A stretch of 64,000 nt of DNA. Origin: Compostimonas suwonensis. GTDB taxonomy: Bacteria; Actinomycetota; Actinomycetes; Actinomycetales; Microbacteriaceae. The notes under the pieces are model-generated. The model was not told the origin of the DNA, ran no database searches, and saw only the letters and a program-made list of their open reading frames with translations. Both the position numbers and the translations under genes were made by a program. The DNA is taken from the NCBI RefSeq assembly GCF_002797855.1, contig NZ_PGFB01000005.1:62001-126000 (forward strand), given 5' to 3'. This document shows positions 36,937-44,807 of the stretch, in pieces; position 1 is the first letter of the stretch, and every line of letters starts with the position of its first letter.

Positions 36937-38313
36937 ATGACTCAGCACAACGAGTTCGATCTTGCGGTGGTCGGGACGGGCGGCGCGGCGATGTCCGCGG
37001 CGATCCACGCCCGACTCGAGGGGGCGAGCGTGGTCGCCATCGAATCGGGCACGCTCGGTGGCACCTGCGTGAACGTGGGTTGCGTGCCCTCCAAGACACT
37101 CCTCGCGGCCGCGCACACCCGCCACGCCGCGCTCACGAACCCGTTCCCCGGCGCCGCCACCTCCGCTGGGGCCGTCGACCTCGGCGCGCTCGTGCAGCAG
37201 AAGGATGAGCTGGTCGGCATGCTCCGCCAGACCAAGTACGCCGACATCGCCGCCGCCTACGGGTTCGACATCCTCCCCGGCACCGCAACATTCACCGATC
37301 CCTCAACACTGCTCGTCGATGGACGACCGGTTCGCGCCAAGTCGTATCTCATCGCCACCGGCGCCGAACCGACCATCCCAACGATCCCCGGCCTCGAGCA
37401 GATCGATTACCTCACGTCGACCACGGCGATGGAACTCACCGAGCTGCCCGCTTCGCTCGTGGTGATCGGCGGCGGATTCGTCGGCCTCGAACAGGCCCAG
37501 CTGTTCGCCCGGCTCGGGGTCGAGGTCACCATCATCGGCCGGCTCGCCCCGCACGCCGAACCAGAACTCTCCTCCGAGCTCCGCAAAGCCTTCCTGACCG
37601 ACGGAATCACCGTCATAGGCGACCGCGCCGCAACGATCACCCCACACGACGACCTGGTCCGAGTCCTCACCCGCACCGGGAAAGTAGCTACCGGTGAACG
37701 CGTCCTCGTCGCCACCGGCCGCACCCCCCGCACCGACGGGCTCGGCCTCGCCACTGCGGGCATCGCGACCGACACCCGCGGCTTCATCATTGTCGACGAA
37801 CAACAGCGGACCACGAACCCGGCGGTGTTCGCCGCCGGCGACGTCACCGACGTGCCCCAGTACGTGTACGTCGCCGCGAGGACCGGGAAGATCGCCGCAC
37901 ACAACGCCCTCGGTCACTCTGAGCAGGTCGACTACACCGGGTTGCCCTCCGTCCTGTTCACCTCACCCCAACTCGCCTCGGCCGGGATCACCGAAGCCGA
38001 AGCCATCGCCGCCGGATACAGATGCGCCTGCCGATACCTGCGACTGGCCGACGTGCCCAGAGCCATCGCCAACCACAACACCCGCGGCGGCATCAAGATC
38101 GTCGCCGACGCCGACACCGGCAAAGTCCTCGGAGTCCACGCCCTCGCCGACACCGCCGGCGAGATGATGCTCGCCGCGACCTACGCCATCAAAGCCGGAT
38201 TCACCGTCACCCAACTCGCCGACACCTGGGCCCCGTACCTCACCATGGCCGAAGGCATCCGCCTCACTGCGAACCTCTTCCGCAACGAACTCCCCACTTC
38301 CTGCTGCGCCTGA
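36937..38313 (+). CDS. merA: Mercuric reductase
   Basis: 458 residues, ATG 36937 behind CCCGAGGAGGCATC. It reduces Hg(II) to volatile Hg(0) using NADPH. The FAD site GTGGAAMSAA, the redox disulfide GGTCVNVGCVPSK (about residues 41-53), the NADPH site VIGGGFVGLE and the FAD C-motif VFAAGDVTD are all visible. The C-terminus ends in SCCA, the vicinal cysteine pair that distinguishes MerA from lipoamide dehydrogenases. There is no N-terminal HMA domain and no mercury transporter gene in the element. Confidence 0.95.
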   Translation: MTQHNEFDLAVVGTGGAAMSAAIHARLEGASVVAIESGTLGGTCVNVGCVPSKTLLAAAHTRHAALTNPFPGAATSAGAVDLGALVQQKDELVGMLRQTKYADIAAAYGFDILPGTATFTDPSTLLVDGRPVRAKSYLIATGAEPTIPTIPGLEQIDYLTSTTAMELTELPASLVVIGGGFVGLEQAQLFARLGVEVTIIGRLAPHAEPELSSELRKAFLTDGITVIGDRAATITPHDDLVRVLTRTGKVATGERVLVATGRTPRTDGLGLATAGIATDTRGFIIVDEQQRTTNPAVFAAGDVTDVPQYVYVAARTGKIAAHNALGHSEQVDYTGLPSVLFTSPQLASAGITEAEAIAAGYRCACRYLRLADVPRAIANHNTRGGIKIVADADTGKVLGVHALADTAGEMMLAATYAIKAGFTVTQLADTWAPYLTMAEGIRLTANLFRNELPTSCCA

Positions 38314-38350
38314 CAACAGACAGCCACCCACATCGACCCGCCGCCACGAC

Positions 38351-38400
38351 GGGGCCACTTCAAACCGTCACCCCGGGGCCAAATCAGGTTGACAAAGTCA
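38351..38400. repeat. Right terminal inverted repeat
   Basis: The complement begins TGACTTTGTCAACCTGATTT and continues GGCCCCGGGGTGACGG, then AGTGGCCCC, pairing with the left end. Confidence 0.9.
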
Positions 38401-38406
38401 CTGGTC
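38401..38406. repeat. Target-site duplication, right copy
   Basis: CTGGTC, identical to 33827-33832. Confidence 0.9.
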
Positions 38407-38751
38407 GGCGCGCCGCTGCTCGGCATCGCCTTCGGCCTCGGCTGGACCCCCTGCCTCGGCCCCACCCTCGCCGCGATCTCCGCACTCAGCATCAGCACCG
38501 CATCCGCCGCCCGCGGAGCACTCCTGGCCGTCATCTACTGCATCGGCCTCGGTCTGCCGTTCCTCGCCGTCGCCGCCGGCCTCGGATGGGCAACCACCGC
38601 CACCGGGTTCCTTCGCCGACACATCCGCGCCATCAACATCGCCGGCGGAACCGCCATGATCCTCACCGGCATCCTCATGATCACCGGACTCTGGACAATG
38701 CTGATCTACTCACTCCAAACCCTCATCGGCGGAACGCTCCTGCCGATCTGA
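38407..38751 (+). pseudogene. ccdA: ccdA, 3' half
   Basis: Continues the frame of 33455-33832 for 114 codons plus TGA. It has [17 protein letters not shown] with the second redox cysteine, then two more membrane helices. It has no start of its own, apart from an open stretch from 38389 that uses element DNA, and is probably not translated as a useful protein. Confidence 0.92.
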
Positions 38752-38859
38752 GGATCGCGGCTTAGGTTGCATTTGCGTCCACGGACGAGCGAGGTTCCCG
38801 GAGGGTTGGCTAACCTCGAAGGAGATCCCGGATTTCATGCGAAGAGGAACTGGTTTCGC

Positions 38860-39975
38860 CTAAGTGTCAGGATTCCACTGAAGAACATGAAGGGCTCGGA
38901 CCGCCTGGCGAGGTAGAACGCCGTTGCCGAGCGCGGTGAGCTGTTCGCTGCTGCTCAGCTCGAGGTCGGGGTCGGTGAGCCAGCCGTCTGGCAGGCCCAT
39001 GAGCCATTCCACGAAGCGCGGCGCGGGACGGAGCTGACCGTCATGGTTCAGCACCGCCGGAGCTGGGGCGGGTCGTCCGCTGAGGTGTTCCCATCGTCGG
39101 ATGGCTCCGGCGTAGTGTCCCCATCGTCGAACAGCTGCTCGATCAGCGGCCACAGTCCGACCGGCTCCTGGCCTCGCCTGCGTCGGGGGCCATTCTGCGC
39201 CAGGTCGATGATCTGATGCGAGAGGGCGATCGTGCCGCGTCGGGCTCGCACCTGTTCCAGCGTCTCCCCACCGCGGGCGACGTCCGAGGCTAGCGGGGTG
39301 CGGAACAGCGCGCCGAGCGAGGATGAAGATCCGAAATCGGGTGTGTGGTGCGCCGACGTGGGAAGCGGGTAGGCCAACCCAGCGAGCGTCGTACCGGAGG
39401 TCGGCCAGATCGCCGAGTACGGCTCCAAGTGCCCGTAGAGGTCGGGCTGGTGCGTCTCCCAGATCCCACGGGTCGGGTTCCATTGCGCGAAGGGCAGCCC
39501 GTGTCGCGGGGGTTGCGCGTTCGAGGACTGCGGAGAGGGGGTTGCGTTCATCGTGGTCGTCCTGCGGGTCGGGGCGGCGTGCGGTGGCGGAGAGCAGGCC
39601 GCGGACGTTCTCGGCGACGACCCACTCGGGTTGCAGCACGTCGATCGCCGCCGCCATCTGCGCCCACAGGCCCGAGCGGGTGCCCGGTGCGAGGCCGGCT
39701 CGCTTGCCGACCGTGGAGACGTCCTGGCAGGGGAACCCGCCGCAAATCACGTCGACCGGCGCGACCTGCCGCCAGTCGACCTGCGTGATGTCGCCAAGGT
39801 TGGGGATAGCGGGCCAGTGATGCGCGAACACGCGGGCCGGGGCGGGGTTGAGCTCGGAGAACCAGGCCGTGCGTCCGCCGAGGACGTGCTCGACGGCGAG
39901 GTCGAGGCCGCCGTAGCCGGAGAACAGCGATCCGATCCGCAGCGGGGCGGCCGGGGCGGGGGCTGAGTCGGGCAT
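38860..39975 (-). CDS. C5 cytosine DNA methyltransferase
   Basis: 371 residues from ATG 39975 behind AGGAACCTCG. Motif I is LFSGYGGLDLA (17-27), motif IV GGFPCQDVS with catalytic Cys83, motif VI AENV (121-124), and motifs IX-X are FVEWLMGLPDGW and LTALGNGVLPRQA. The part between FRIFILAR and the GHYAGAIRRWEHLSGRPAP target region is poorly ordered. It probably protects incoming element DNA from host restriction. No partner endonuclease is adjacent. A second reading frame inside it (39048-39551) also looks coding. Confidence 0.9.
   Translation of the reverse strand: MPDSAPAPAAPLRIGSLFSGYGGLDLAVEHVLGGRTAWFSELNPAPARVFAHHWPAIPNLGDITQVDWRQVAPVDVICGGFPCQDVSTVGKRAGLAPGTRSGLWAQMAAAIDVLQPEWVVAENVRGLLSATARRPDPQDDHDERNPLSAVLERATPATRAALRAMEPDPWDLGDAPARPLRALGAVLGDLADLRYDARWVGLPASHVGAPHTRFRIFILARRAVPHPASLGRRPRWGDAGTGASPTRHDRPLASDHRPGAEWPPTQARPGAGRTVAADRAAVRRWGHYAGAIRRWEHLSGRPAPAPAVLNHDGQLRPAPRFVEWLMGLPDGWLTDPDLELSSSEQLTALGNGVLPRQAVRALHVLQWNPDT
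39048..39551 (-). CDS. Overlapping reading frame inside the methyltransferase gene
   Basis: 167 codons in the same direction but another frame, ATG 39551, AGGACGACCACG before it. The protein contains WETHQPDLYGHLEPYSAIWP, then TSGTTLAGLAYPLPTSAH, GSSSSLGALFRTPLASDVARGG and IALSHQIIDL. That series (SxxWPTSGTxxxGxAYxLPT, LxTPxAxDxxxG) is one I remember from proteins or domains that accompany actinobacterial and phage cytosine methyltransferases. It is therefore probably a true dual-coding gene and not a GC artefact; its function is unknown. Confidence 0.55.
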   Translation of the reverse strand: MNATPSPQSSNAQPPRHGLPFAQWNPTRGIWETHQPDLYGHLEPYSAIWPTSGTTLAGLAYPLPTSAHHTPDFGSSSSLGALFRTPLASDVARGGETLEQVRARRGTIALSHQIIDLAQNGPRRRRGQEPVGLWPLIEQLFDDGDTTPEPSDDGNTSADDPPQLRRC

Positions 39976-40035
39976 CGAGGTTCCTGTGCGGTCGGCGCGT
40001 CCCGGTTGAGGCACTCGCCGGGCTGGTCACCTTCC

Positions 40036-40044
40036 AGGTGCGCG
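40036..40044 (-). promoter_or_regulatory. CGCGCACCT box 7
   Basis: The minus strand reads AGTCGCGCGCACCTGGAAG, 60 bases before the methyltransferase ATG at 39975. Confidence 0.4.
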
Positions 40045-40189
40045 CGACTCCCACAAGCTCCGCGGCTCCGCCCTCGTCTTCCCGGCGTCGATCGTTCGGC
40101 GCGGTGGCCTCGGATCGCGTTGCTGGGAGCACTGTTCGGCGCGGGCGGTCAGCCTGCCTTCGGTCGGCCCACGCCTCTTGCAGACGAGG

Positions 40190-40219
40190 TTCGGACCCGG
40201 CGCGAGCGCCGGGTCCGAA
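40190..40219. repeat. Perfect 14-bp inverted repeat upstream of the relaxase gene
   Basis: TTCGGACCCGGCGC, two bases, then its exact complement, ending 29 bases before the relaxase ATG. It could be part of oriT or a relaxase binding site, or a transcript hairpin. Confidence 0.6.
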
Positions 40220-40248
40220 GGCGGTGGTCCCGTTCGCACCTGACGGGC

Positions 40249-43200
40249 ATGACGGTCTCGATGCGGGTGATGAGCGCGGGCGAGGGTTACAAGTACCTGC
40301 TCAAGACGGTCGCCGCGGGCGACGGGAACCGTGCCTTGTCGACCCCGCTGACGCGGTACTACCTCGAGGAGGGAACCCCGCCCGGTCGTTGGATGGGCAG
40401 CGGCGTGCCTTCGCTTGGCGGCGGCAGGATTGTTTCTGGCGATCAGGTCTCCGAGGTTCAACTTCAGCTGCTCGTCGGCATGGGCCGTGATCCGGTCACG
40501 GGCGATCCGCTCGGCCGCGCCTACCAGGACTTCTCGACTGCTGCCGTTCGTGTCGAGGCGCGGATCGCATCGCTGGACCCGAGCCTGGGCCTGGTCGCTC
40601 GGGCGGAGGCGATCGCGCAGATCGAGGCCGAGGAAGCTGCGCGCGGGACGCGGCGCGCGGTCGCCGGGTTCGACTTCACGTTCTCGATCCCGAAGGCTGC
40701 ATCGGTCGTGTGGGCGGTTGCGGACGCCGGCACGCAGGCGATCATCGCCGACGCGCACCATGCGGCCGTTGCGGAGGTGGTTGCGTTCATGGAGCGGGAG
40801 ATTGCGGCCACGCGCGTCGGCGCAGCCGGACGCGACGGCGCCGTTGCACAGGTCGGCGTCGGTGGACTCATCGCAACCGCGTTCGATCACTACGACAGCA
40901 GGGCCGGCGACCCCCACTTGCACACGCACGTCGTGATCTCGAACAAGGTGCAGACGTTGCTCGACGGCAAGTGGCGGTCGCTGGACGGGCGGCCCCTGCA
41001 CGCGGCGGTCGTCGCCCTGTCGGAGCTGCACGAGGCGGTGTTCGCCGACCATCTCACCCGCGTTCTCGGCGTCGAGTGGGAGGCGCGATCTCGTGGCCGG
41101 GACCGGAACCCGGCTTGGGCGATCACGACCGTCCCGGAGTCGCTGATCGCCCTGTTCTCCAGCCGGTCACGGCACATCGACGAGGAAGCCGACCGGCTGA
41201 TCGAGCGGTACATCGCCGAGCACGGGCGGCGTCCGTCGCCGGCGACGATCGTGAAGCTGCGCGCGCAGGCGACGTTGACGACGAGACCGGACAAGCAGGT
41301 GCAGTCCCTCGCGGCGCTGACGGCGCAATGGCGTCGTCGTGCGAGCGCGACCCTGGGCGAGGACGCGACCGAGTGGGCGCGCCGGATCACCGACGCCTCG
41401 TCGCCGCCGCTGTTGCGCGCCGACGACATTCCCCTAGACGTGATACGCGAGCTCGGGCAGAGGGTGGTCGAGGTCGTCGGCGAGAAGCGGGCGACGTGGC
41501 GACGGTGGAACCTCTACGCGGAGGCCGCGCGGCAGACGATGGGCTGGCGGTTCGCCAGCACGACCGATCGCGACGCGATCGTCGGCATGGTCGCCGATGC
41601 CGCCGAGGCGGGGTCGCTGCGGCTGACCCCGCCGGAGCTGGCGAGCAGTCCGGCGATCTTCCGACGCTCGGACGGGACGAGCGCGTTCCGTCCGAAGCAC
41701 GCCACGGTCTACTCCTCCGAGCAGCTCCTCGCGGCCGAGGATCGGCTGCTCGAACGGTCCCGGATGCTGACCGCGCCCACGCTCGACCTCGCCCAGCTCG
41801 AGCGCGTCACCCGCAGGCCCGACCGTCGTGGTCTCGTGCTCGGCGACGACCAGGCCGCCGCCTTGGCGACGGTCGCGGTCTCCGGTCGCGTCCTCGACGT
41901 GCTGGTCGGCCCGGCCGGCGCCGGGAAGACGACGGCCATGAGCGCCCTGCGGCGGGCCTGGGAGATGCAGCATGGGCACGGATCGGTGGTGGGATTGGCG
42001 CCGTCCGCGGCGGCGGCGCAGGTGCTCGGCGACGACCTTGGGATCGTCACCGAGAACACGGCGAAGTGGTGGCAAGACCACCTCGTGCGTGGCACGACGT
42101 TCGCAGCCGGGCAGCTGGTCATCATCGACGAGGCATCCCTCGCCGGGACACTCACGCTGGATCGGATCACCGCGCTCGTGGCACAGGCCGGCGCGAAAGC
42201 ACTGCTGGTGGGCGACTGGGCTCAGTTGCAGTCCGTAGACGCCGGCGGGGCGTTCTCGATGCTCGTCCACGACCGGGACGACGCCCCCGAGCTGGTCGAC
42301 ATCCACCGCTTCACGCACCGCTGGGAGAAGGCGGCGTCCCTTGGGCTGCGCCACGGCGACGCCTCCGTGATCGACGAGTACGACGCCCACGGTCGCGTCC
42401 ACGACGGCGACACTGACGCCATGACGGACGCCGCCTACACCGGCTGGCGCGGCGACATGCTCGCCGGGCGCGAGTCGGTGCTGATCGCGGAGACCCACGA
42501 GTCGGTCTCCGCGCTGAACCAGCGAGCACGCGCGGACCTGATCCTCGACGGCGCCGTGACGCCGCTGCGCGGCTCGGTCCAGCTGCACGACGGCACCCTC
42601 GCATCACCGGGCGATGCCGTCATCTCCCGCCACAACGACCGGCGCTTGCGGGCCGGGCGCGGCTGGGTCCGCAACGGCGACCGCTGGACGATGACCGCCG
42701 TGCGCAGCGATGGCTCGGTCACCGTCCGCCGCGCCGGCCGACGCCGCGGCGCGTCCCTGGTGCTGCCGGCCGGCTACGTCCGCGAACACCTCGATCTCGG
42801 CTATGCGGTCACGGCACACCGGGCGCAGGGACTCACCACCGACACCGCGCACGCCCTGATCGAGGCGACGACGACGCGGGAGAACCTGTACGTCGCGATG
42901 ACGCGCGGACGCGACGCGAACCACGCCTACGTCGCCACCGGCCGACCGGACGGCGTGCATGCCGGCCCGCATCCCGGCGACAACACCGCGGCGAGCGCAC
43001 GCACGGTGCTGTTCGGCGTCGTGCAGCACTCCGGCGCCGAGCTCTCCGCGCACGAGACGGTCACCTCCGAGCAGGAGGCATGGTCGTCCATCCGGCAGAT
43101 CGCGGCGGAGTACGACACGATCGCCACCGCCGCGCAGCAGGATCGCTGGGTCGCCCTGATCCGCGCCAGCGGCCTCACCGAACGCGAGGCCGAGGACGCC

Positions 43201-43809
43201 ATCGCCTCCGACGCCTTCGGCGCGCTCGCCGCCGAGCTGCGCTACGCCGAGGCCAACCATCACGACGTCGCTACCCTGCTGCCACGGCTGGTCGCCTCCC
43301 GCAGCCTCCACGACGCCCAGGACGTCGCGGCGGTCCTGCACGCGCGCCTGTCCGCCGTGACATCCAGGCCAGCCGGCGCGGGCCGCGCCCGCCGTGCGCC
43401 ACGACTGATCGCCGGGCTCATCCCCGAGGCGGCCGGGCGGATGGACGCGCAGATGCGGCGCGCGCTCGATGAGCGCCGACAGCTCATCGAGGACCGCGCC
43501 CAGGCGCTCGCCCGCGCCGCCCTGGCCGAGCACCGGGCCTGGGTCGGGCACCTCGGGCAGCCGCCGGCCCGGCCGGCGCCGCGCGCCCGATGGTGGCAGG
43601 CGGCCGCCACCATCGCCGCCTACCGGGATCGGTACGAGGTCACGGCGGACACTCCGCTCGGGCCGGCCCCCGACGCGGCCGCACAGCGACTCGACGCCGC
43701 ACGGGCGCGCGCCGCTCTGGAGCGTGCCCGCACGCTCGCCGACACGGGCGAGCGCGACACTTGGACACCGCCGGACCCTCGCGCCGAGCGCACCGGACCC
43801 GGCCTGTGA
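40249..43809 (+). CDS. traA: MobF-family relaxase/helicase (TraA/TrwC type)
   Basis: 1186 residues from ATG 40249 (MTVSMRVMSAGEGYKYLL). N-terminal relaxase domain with catalytic tyrosines in LTRYYLEEG (37/38) and the three-histidine metal site DPHLHTHVVI. Next comes an SF1 helicase: Walker A VGPAGAGKTT, VIIDEASLAG and, further on, VTAHRAQGLTTDTAHALI and TRENLYVAMTRGR. The C-terminus is a long charged helical tail. It nicks oriT, stays bound to the strand and unwinds it for transfer. It reads opposite to the channel genes at 1-10 kb. Confidence 0.95.
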   Translation: MTVSMRVMSAGEGYKYLLKTVAAGDGNRALSTPLTRYYLEEGTPPGRWMGSGVPSLGGGRIVSGDQVSEVQLQLLVGMGRDPVTGDPLGRAYQDFSTAAVRVEARIASLDPSLGLVARAEAIAQIEAEEAARGTRRAVAGFDFTFSIPKAASVVWAVADAGTQAIIADAHHAAVAEVVAFMEREIAATRVGAAGRDGAVAQVGVGGLIATAFDHYDSRAGDPHLHTHVVISNKVQTLLDGKWRSLDGRPLHAAVVALSELHEAVFADHLTRVLGVEWEARSRGRDRNPAWAITTVPESLIALFSSRSRHIDEEADRLIERYIAEHGRRPSPATIVKLRAQATLTTRPDKQVQSLAALTAQWRRRASATLGEDATEWARRITDASSPPLLRADDIPLDVIRELGQRVVEVVGEKRATWRRWNLYAEAARQTMGWRFASTTDRDAIVGMVADAAEAGSLRLTPPELASSPAIFRRSDGTSAFRPKHATVYSSEQLLAAEDRLLERSRMLTAPTLDLAQLERVTRRPDRRGLVLGDDQAAALATVAVSGRVLDVLVGPAGAGKTTAMSALRRAWEMQHGHGSVVGLAPSAAAAQVLGDDLGIVTENTAKWWQDHLVRGTTFAAGQLVIIDEASLAGTLTLDRITALVAQAGAKALLVGDWAQLQSVDAGGAFSMLVHDRDDAPELVDIHRFTHRWEKAASLGLRHGDASVIDEYDAHGRVHDGDTDAMTDAAYTGWRGDMLAGRESVLIAETHESVSALNQRARADLILDGAVTPLRGSVQLHDGTLASPGDAVISRHNDRRLRAGRGWVRNGDRWTMTAVRSDGSVTVRRAGRRRGASLVLPAGYVREHLDLGYAVTAHRAQGLTTDTAHALIEATTTRENLYVAMTRGRDANHAYVATGRPDGVHAGPHPGDNTAASARTVLFGVVQHSGAELSAHETVTSEQEAWSSIRQIAAEYDTIATAAQQDRWVALIRASGLTEREAEDAIASDAFGALAAELRYAEANHHDVATLLPRLVASRSLHDAQDVAAVLHARLSAVTSRPAGAGRARRAPRLIAGLIPEAAGRMDAQMRRALDERRQLIEDRAQALARAALAEHRAWVGHLGQPPARPAPRARWWQAAATIAAYRDRYEVTADTPLGPAPDAAAQRLDAARARAALERARTLADTGERDTWTPPDPRAERTGPGL

Positions 43810-43923
43810 TCGGCAATGCGCTTCCGATGTCGCACCTGTCGGCGTATTCTGCCTGCAGGCAGTTCCTTTCGGCGCCGTCGCTTGTCGCGAAGGCATGACC
43901 GCACCGTCAGCCGGCCGGTCCTT

Positions 43924-43949
43924 CTAGTTACTCGCTGCCGAGTCACTAG
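43924..43949. promoter_or_regulatory. Imperfect palindrome upstream of the small membrane-protein gene
   Basis: CTAGTTACTCG, CTGC, CGAGTCACTAG: 10 of 11 arm positions pair. It lies directly before the ribosome site, so it could be an operator. Confidence 0.4.
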
Positions 43950-43964
43950 GAGAGGACCGCCCTC

Positions 43965-44303
43965 ATGATCCGGCTACTCTGGACCCTCAGCGTCCGTACC
44001 CGTGCGTTCCTGCGCCGCTACATGCCGACCAACATCCTGCTCGACCGGATCCGCACCCGTCGCGGCCTCAAGTGGGGCGTCCCCGCGATGCTCATCGCCG
44101 TCCCCTACCTGCTCATCGCAGCGACCCTCGCCGCCGCGGTCGCCGACGGCGGCCCCGGCTGGCTGAACTTCCTAGTCGTGCTGTTCCTCTGGAACGCCGC
44201 GAAGTTCGCGTTCATCGGCCCGGTCAGCCTGATCCTGCTGGCCCGGACCCGCCTGCACGAGGCCCGCGCCCGCCGCGCGCAGGCCCGCTACGCCACCGCT
44301 TGA
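43965..44303 (+). CDS. Small membrane protein of conjugative elements
   Basis: 112 residues, ATG 43965 behind AGGAGAGGACCGCCCTC. A basic N-terminus with [24 protein letters not shown] precedes two helices (about residues 44-66 and 71-95). I recall close relatives in Microbacterium elements, some carrying the doubtful label sulfate permease; nothing in so short a protein supports transport. It sits between the relaxase and a regulator. Confidence 0.65.
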   Translation: MIRLLWTLSVRTRAFLRRYMPTNILLDRIRTRRGLKWGVPAMLIAVPYLLIAATLAAAVADGGPGWLNFLVVLFLWNAAKFAFIGPVSLILLARTRLHEARARRAQARYATA

Positions 44304-44344
44304 CAGGACGCTCCCACCCATCTCTGGGCAACCCCTCGCCTAGT

Positions 44345-44361
44345 GGATAACGGTATTATCC
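44345..44361. promoter_or_regulatory. GGATAA/TTATCC palindrome upstream of the HTH regulator
   Basis: GGATAA-cggta-TTATCC, perfect 6-base arms, 48 bases before the regulator start. A likely autoregulatory operator. Confidence 0.5.
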
Positions 44362-44409
44362 CCTTGTGGGCGAGGTGAGACGACAAGGCGACTCCGGCAG
44401 AATGGACGG

Positions 44410-44730
44410 GTGCCTGAACACGTTCGCCCCGACCTGCCTCCTGCGGTCGGTGACGCCGTGAGCGCGTTCGGCTACGGCGTCCGGGTCGCCATCATCGGCT
44501 ACATCCACGAGCATGGCCCCGCCACCCGCGGACAGCTCGCCACCGCCCTCGGCCTAGTGCCCAAGACCGTGCAGTTCCATCTCACCGGGCTCACAGCCCT
44601 AGGCGTCGTCATACCTGACCCACCCCCTGAACAAGCCCGACGCGGCCAGCGCACGCGCTATGAAATCGACGCCGGTCGAGTGCTGGAGCTGTACGCCGAA
44701 CTCGGTAAGCATCTCGGCATCGGCGGCTGA
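44410..44730 (+). CDS. ArsR-like winged-helix regulator
   Basis: 106 residues from GTG 44410. Winged helix-turn-helix covers residues 20-85: YIHEHGPATRGQLATALGL, then VPKTVQFHLTGLTALGVV and a basic wing (PPEQARRGQRTRYEID). No metal-binding cysteines, so it is not a metal sensor of the ArsR type. With the upstream palindrome it could be an element regulator near the relaxase or the surface-protein gene. Confidence 0.75.
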   Translation: MPEHVRPDLPPAVGDAVSAFGYGVRVAIIGYIHEHGPATRGQLATALGLVPKTVQFHLTGLTALGVVIPDPPPEQARRGQRTRYEIDAGRVLELYAELGKHLGIGG

Positions 44731-44807
44731 ACGCTCCCGAGGCGTTTGGCGCTTCGGTCTCGACTGCACGAGTCCCACTCCGACGCTGGACGCGACAGTG
44801 ATTCGGG

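Larger units (their letters stand above)
33833..38400. mobile_element. IS21-family element carrying merR-merA
   Basis: 4568 bp, bounded by 50-bp inverted repeats matching at 41 of 50 positions and flanked by a perfect 6-bp duplication (CTGGTC). It holds istA and istB overlapping by ATGA, then merR and merA. I found no internal copy of the terminal repeat between istB and merR, so the mercury genes lie inside the transposing unit. The intact duplication suggests a recent insertion. Confidence 0.92.
39976..40248. other. Divergent region between methyltransferase and relaxase; probable oriT area
   Basis: 273 bases holding a CGCGCACCT box (40036-40044) and a perfect hairpin (40190-40219). Position directly upstream of a MobF relaxase gene makes it the best place for an origin of transfer, but no nic consensus can be assigned by eye. 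Confidence 0.4.

Noticed and set aside
36937-38313. Dihydrolipoamide dehydrogenase instead of mercuric reductase
   Set aside because: The C-terminal SCCA pair and the divergent merR with a MerR operator favour MerA.
43965-44303. Sulfate permease label for the 112-residue protein
   Set aside because: Two helices in a 112-residue protein cannot form a permease of that family; no motif supports it.
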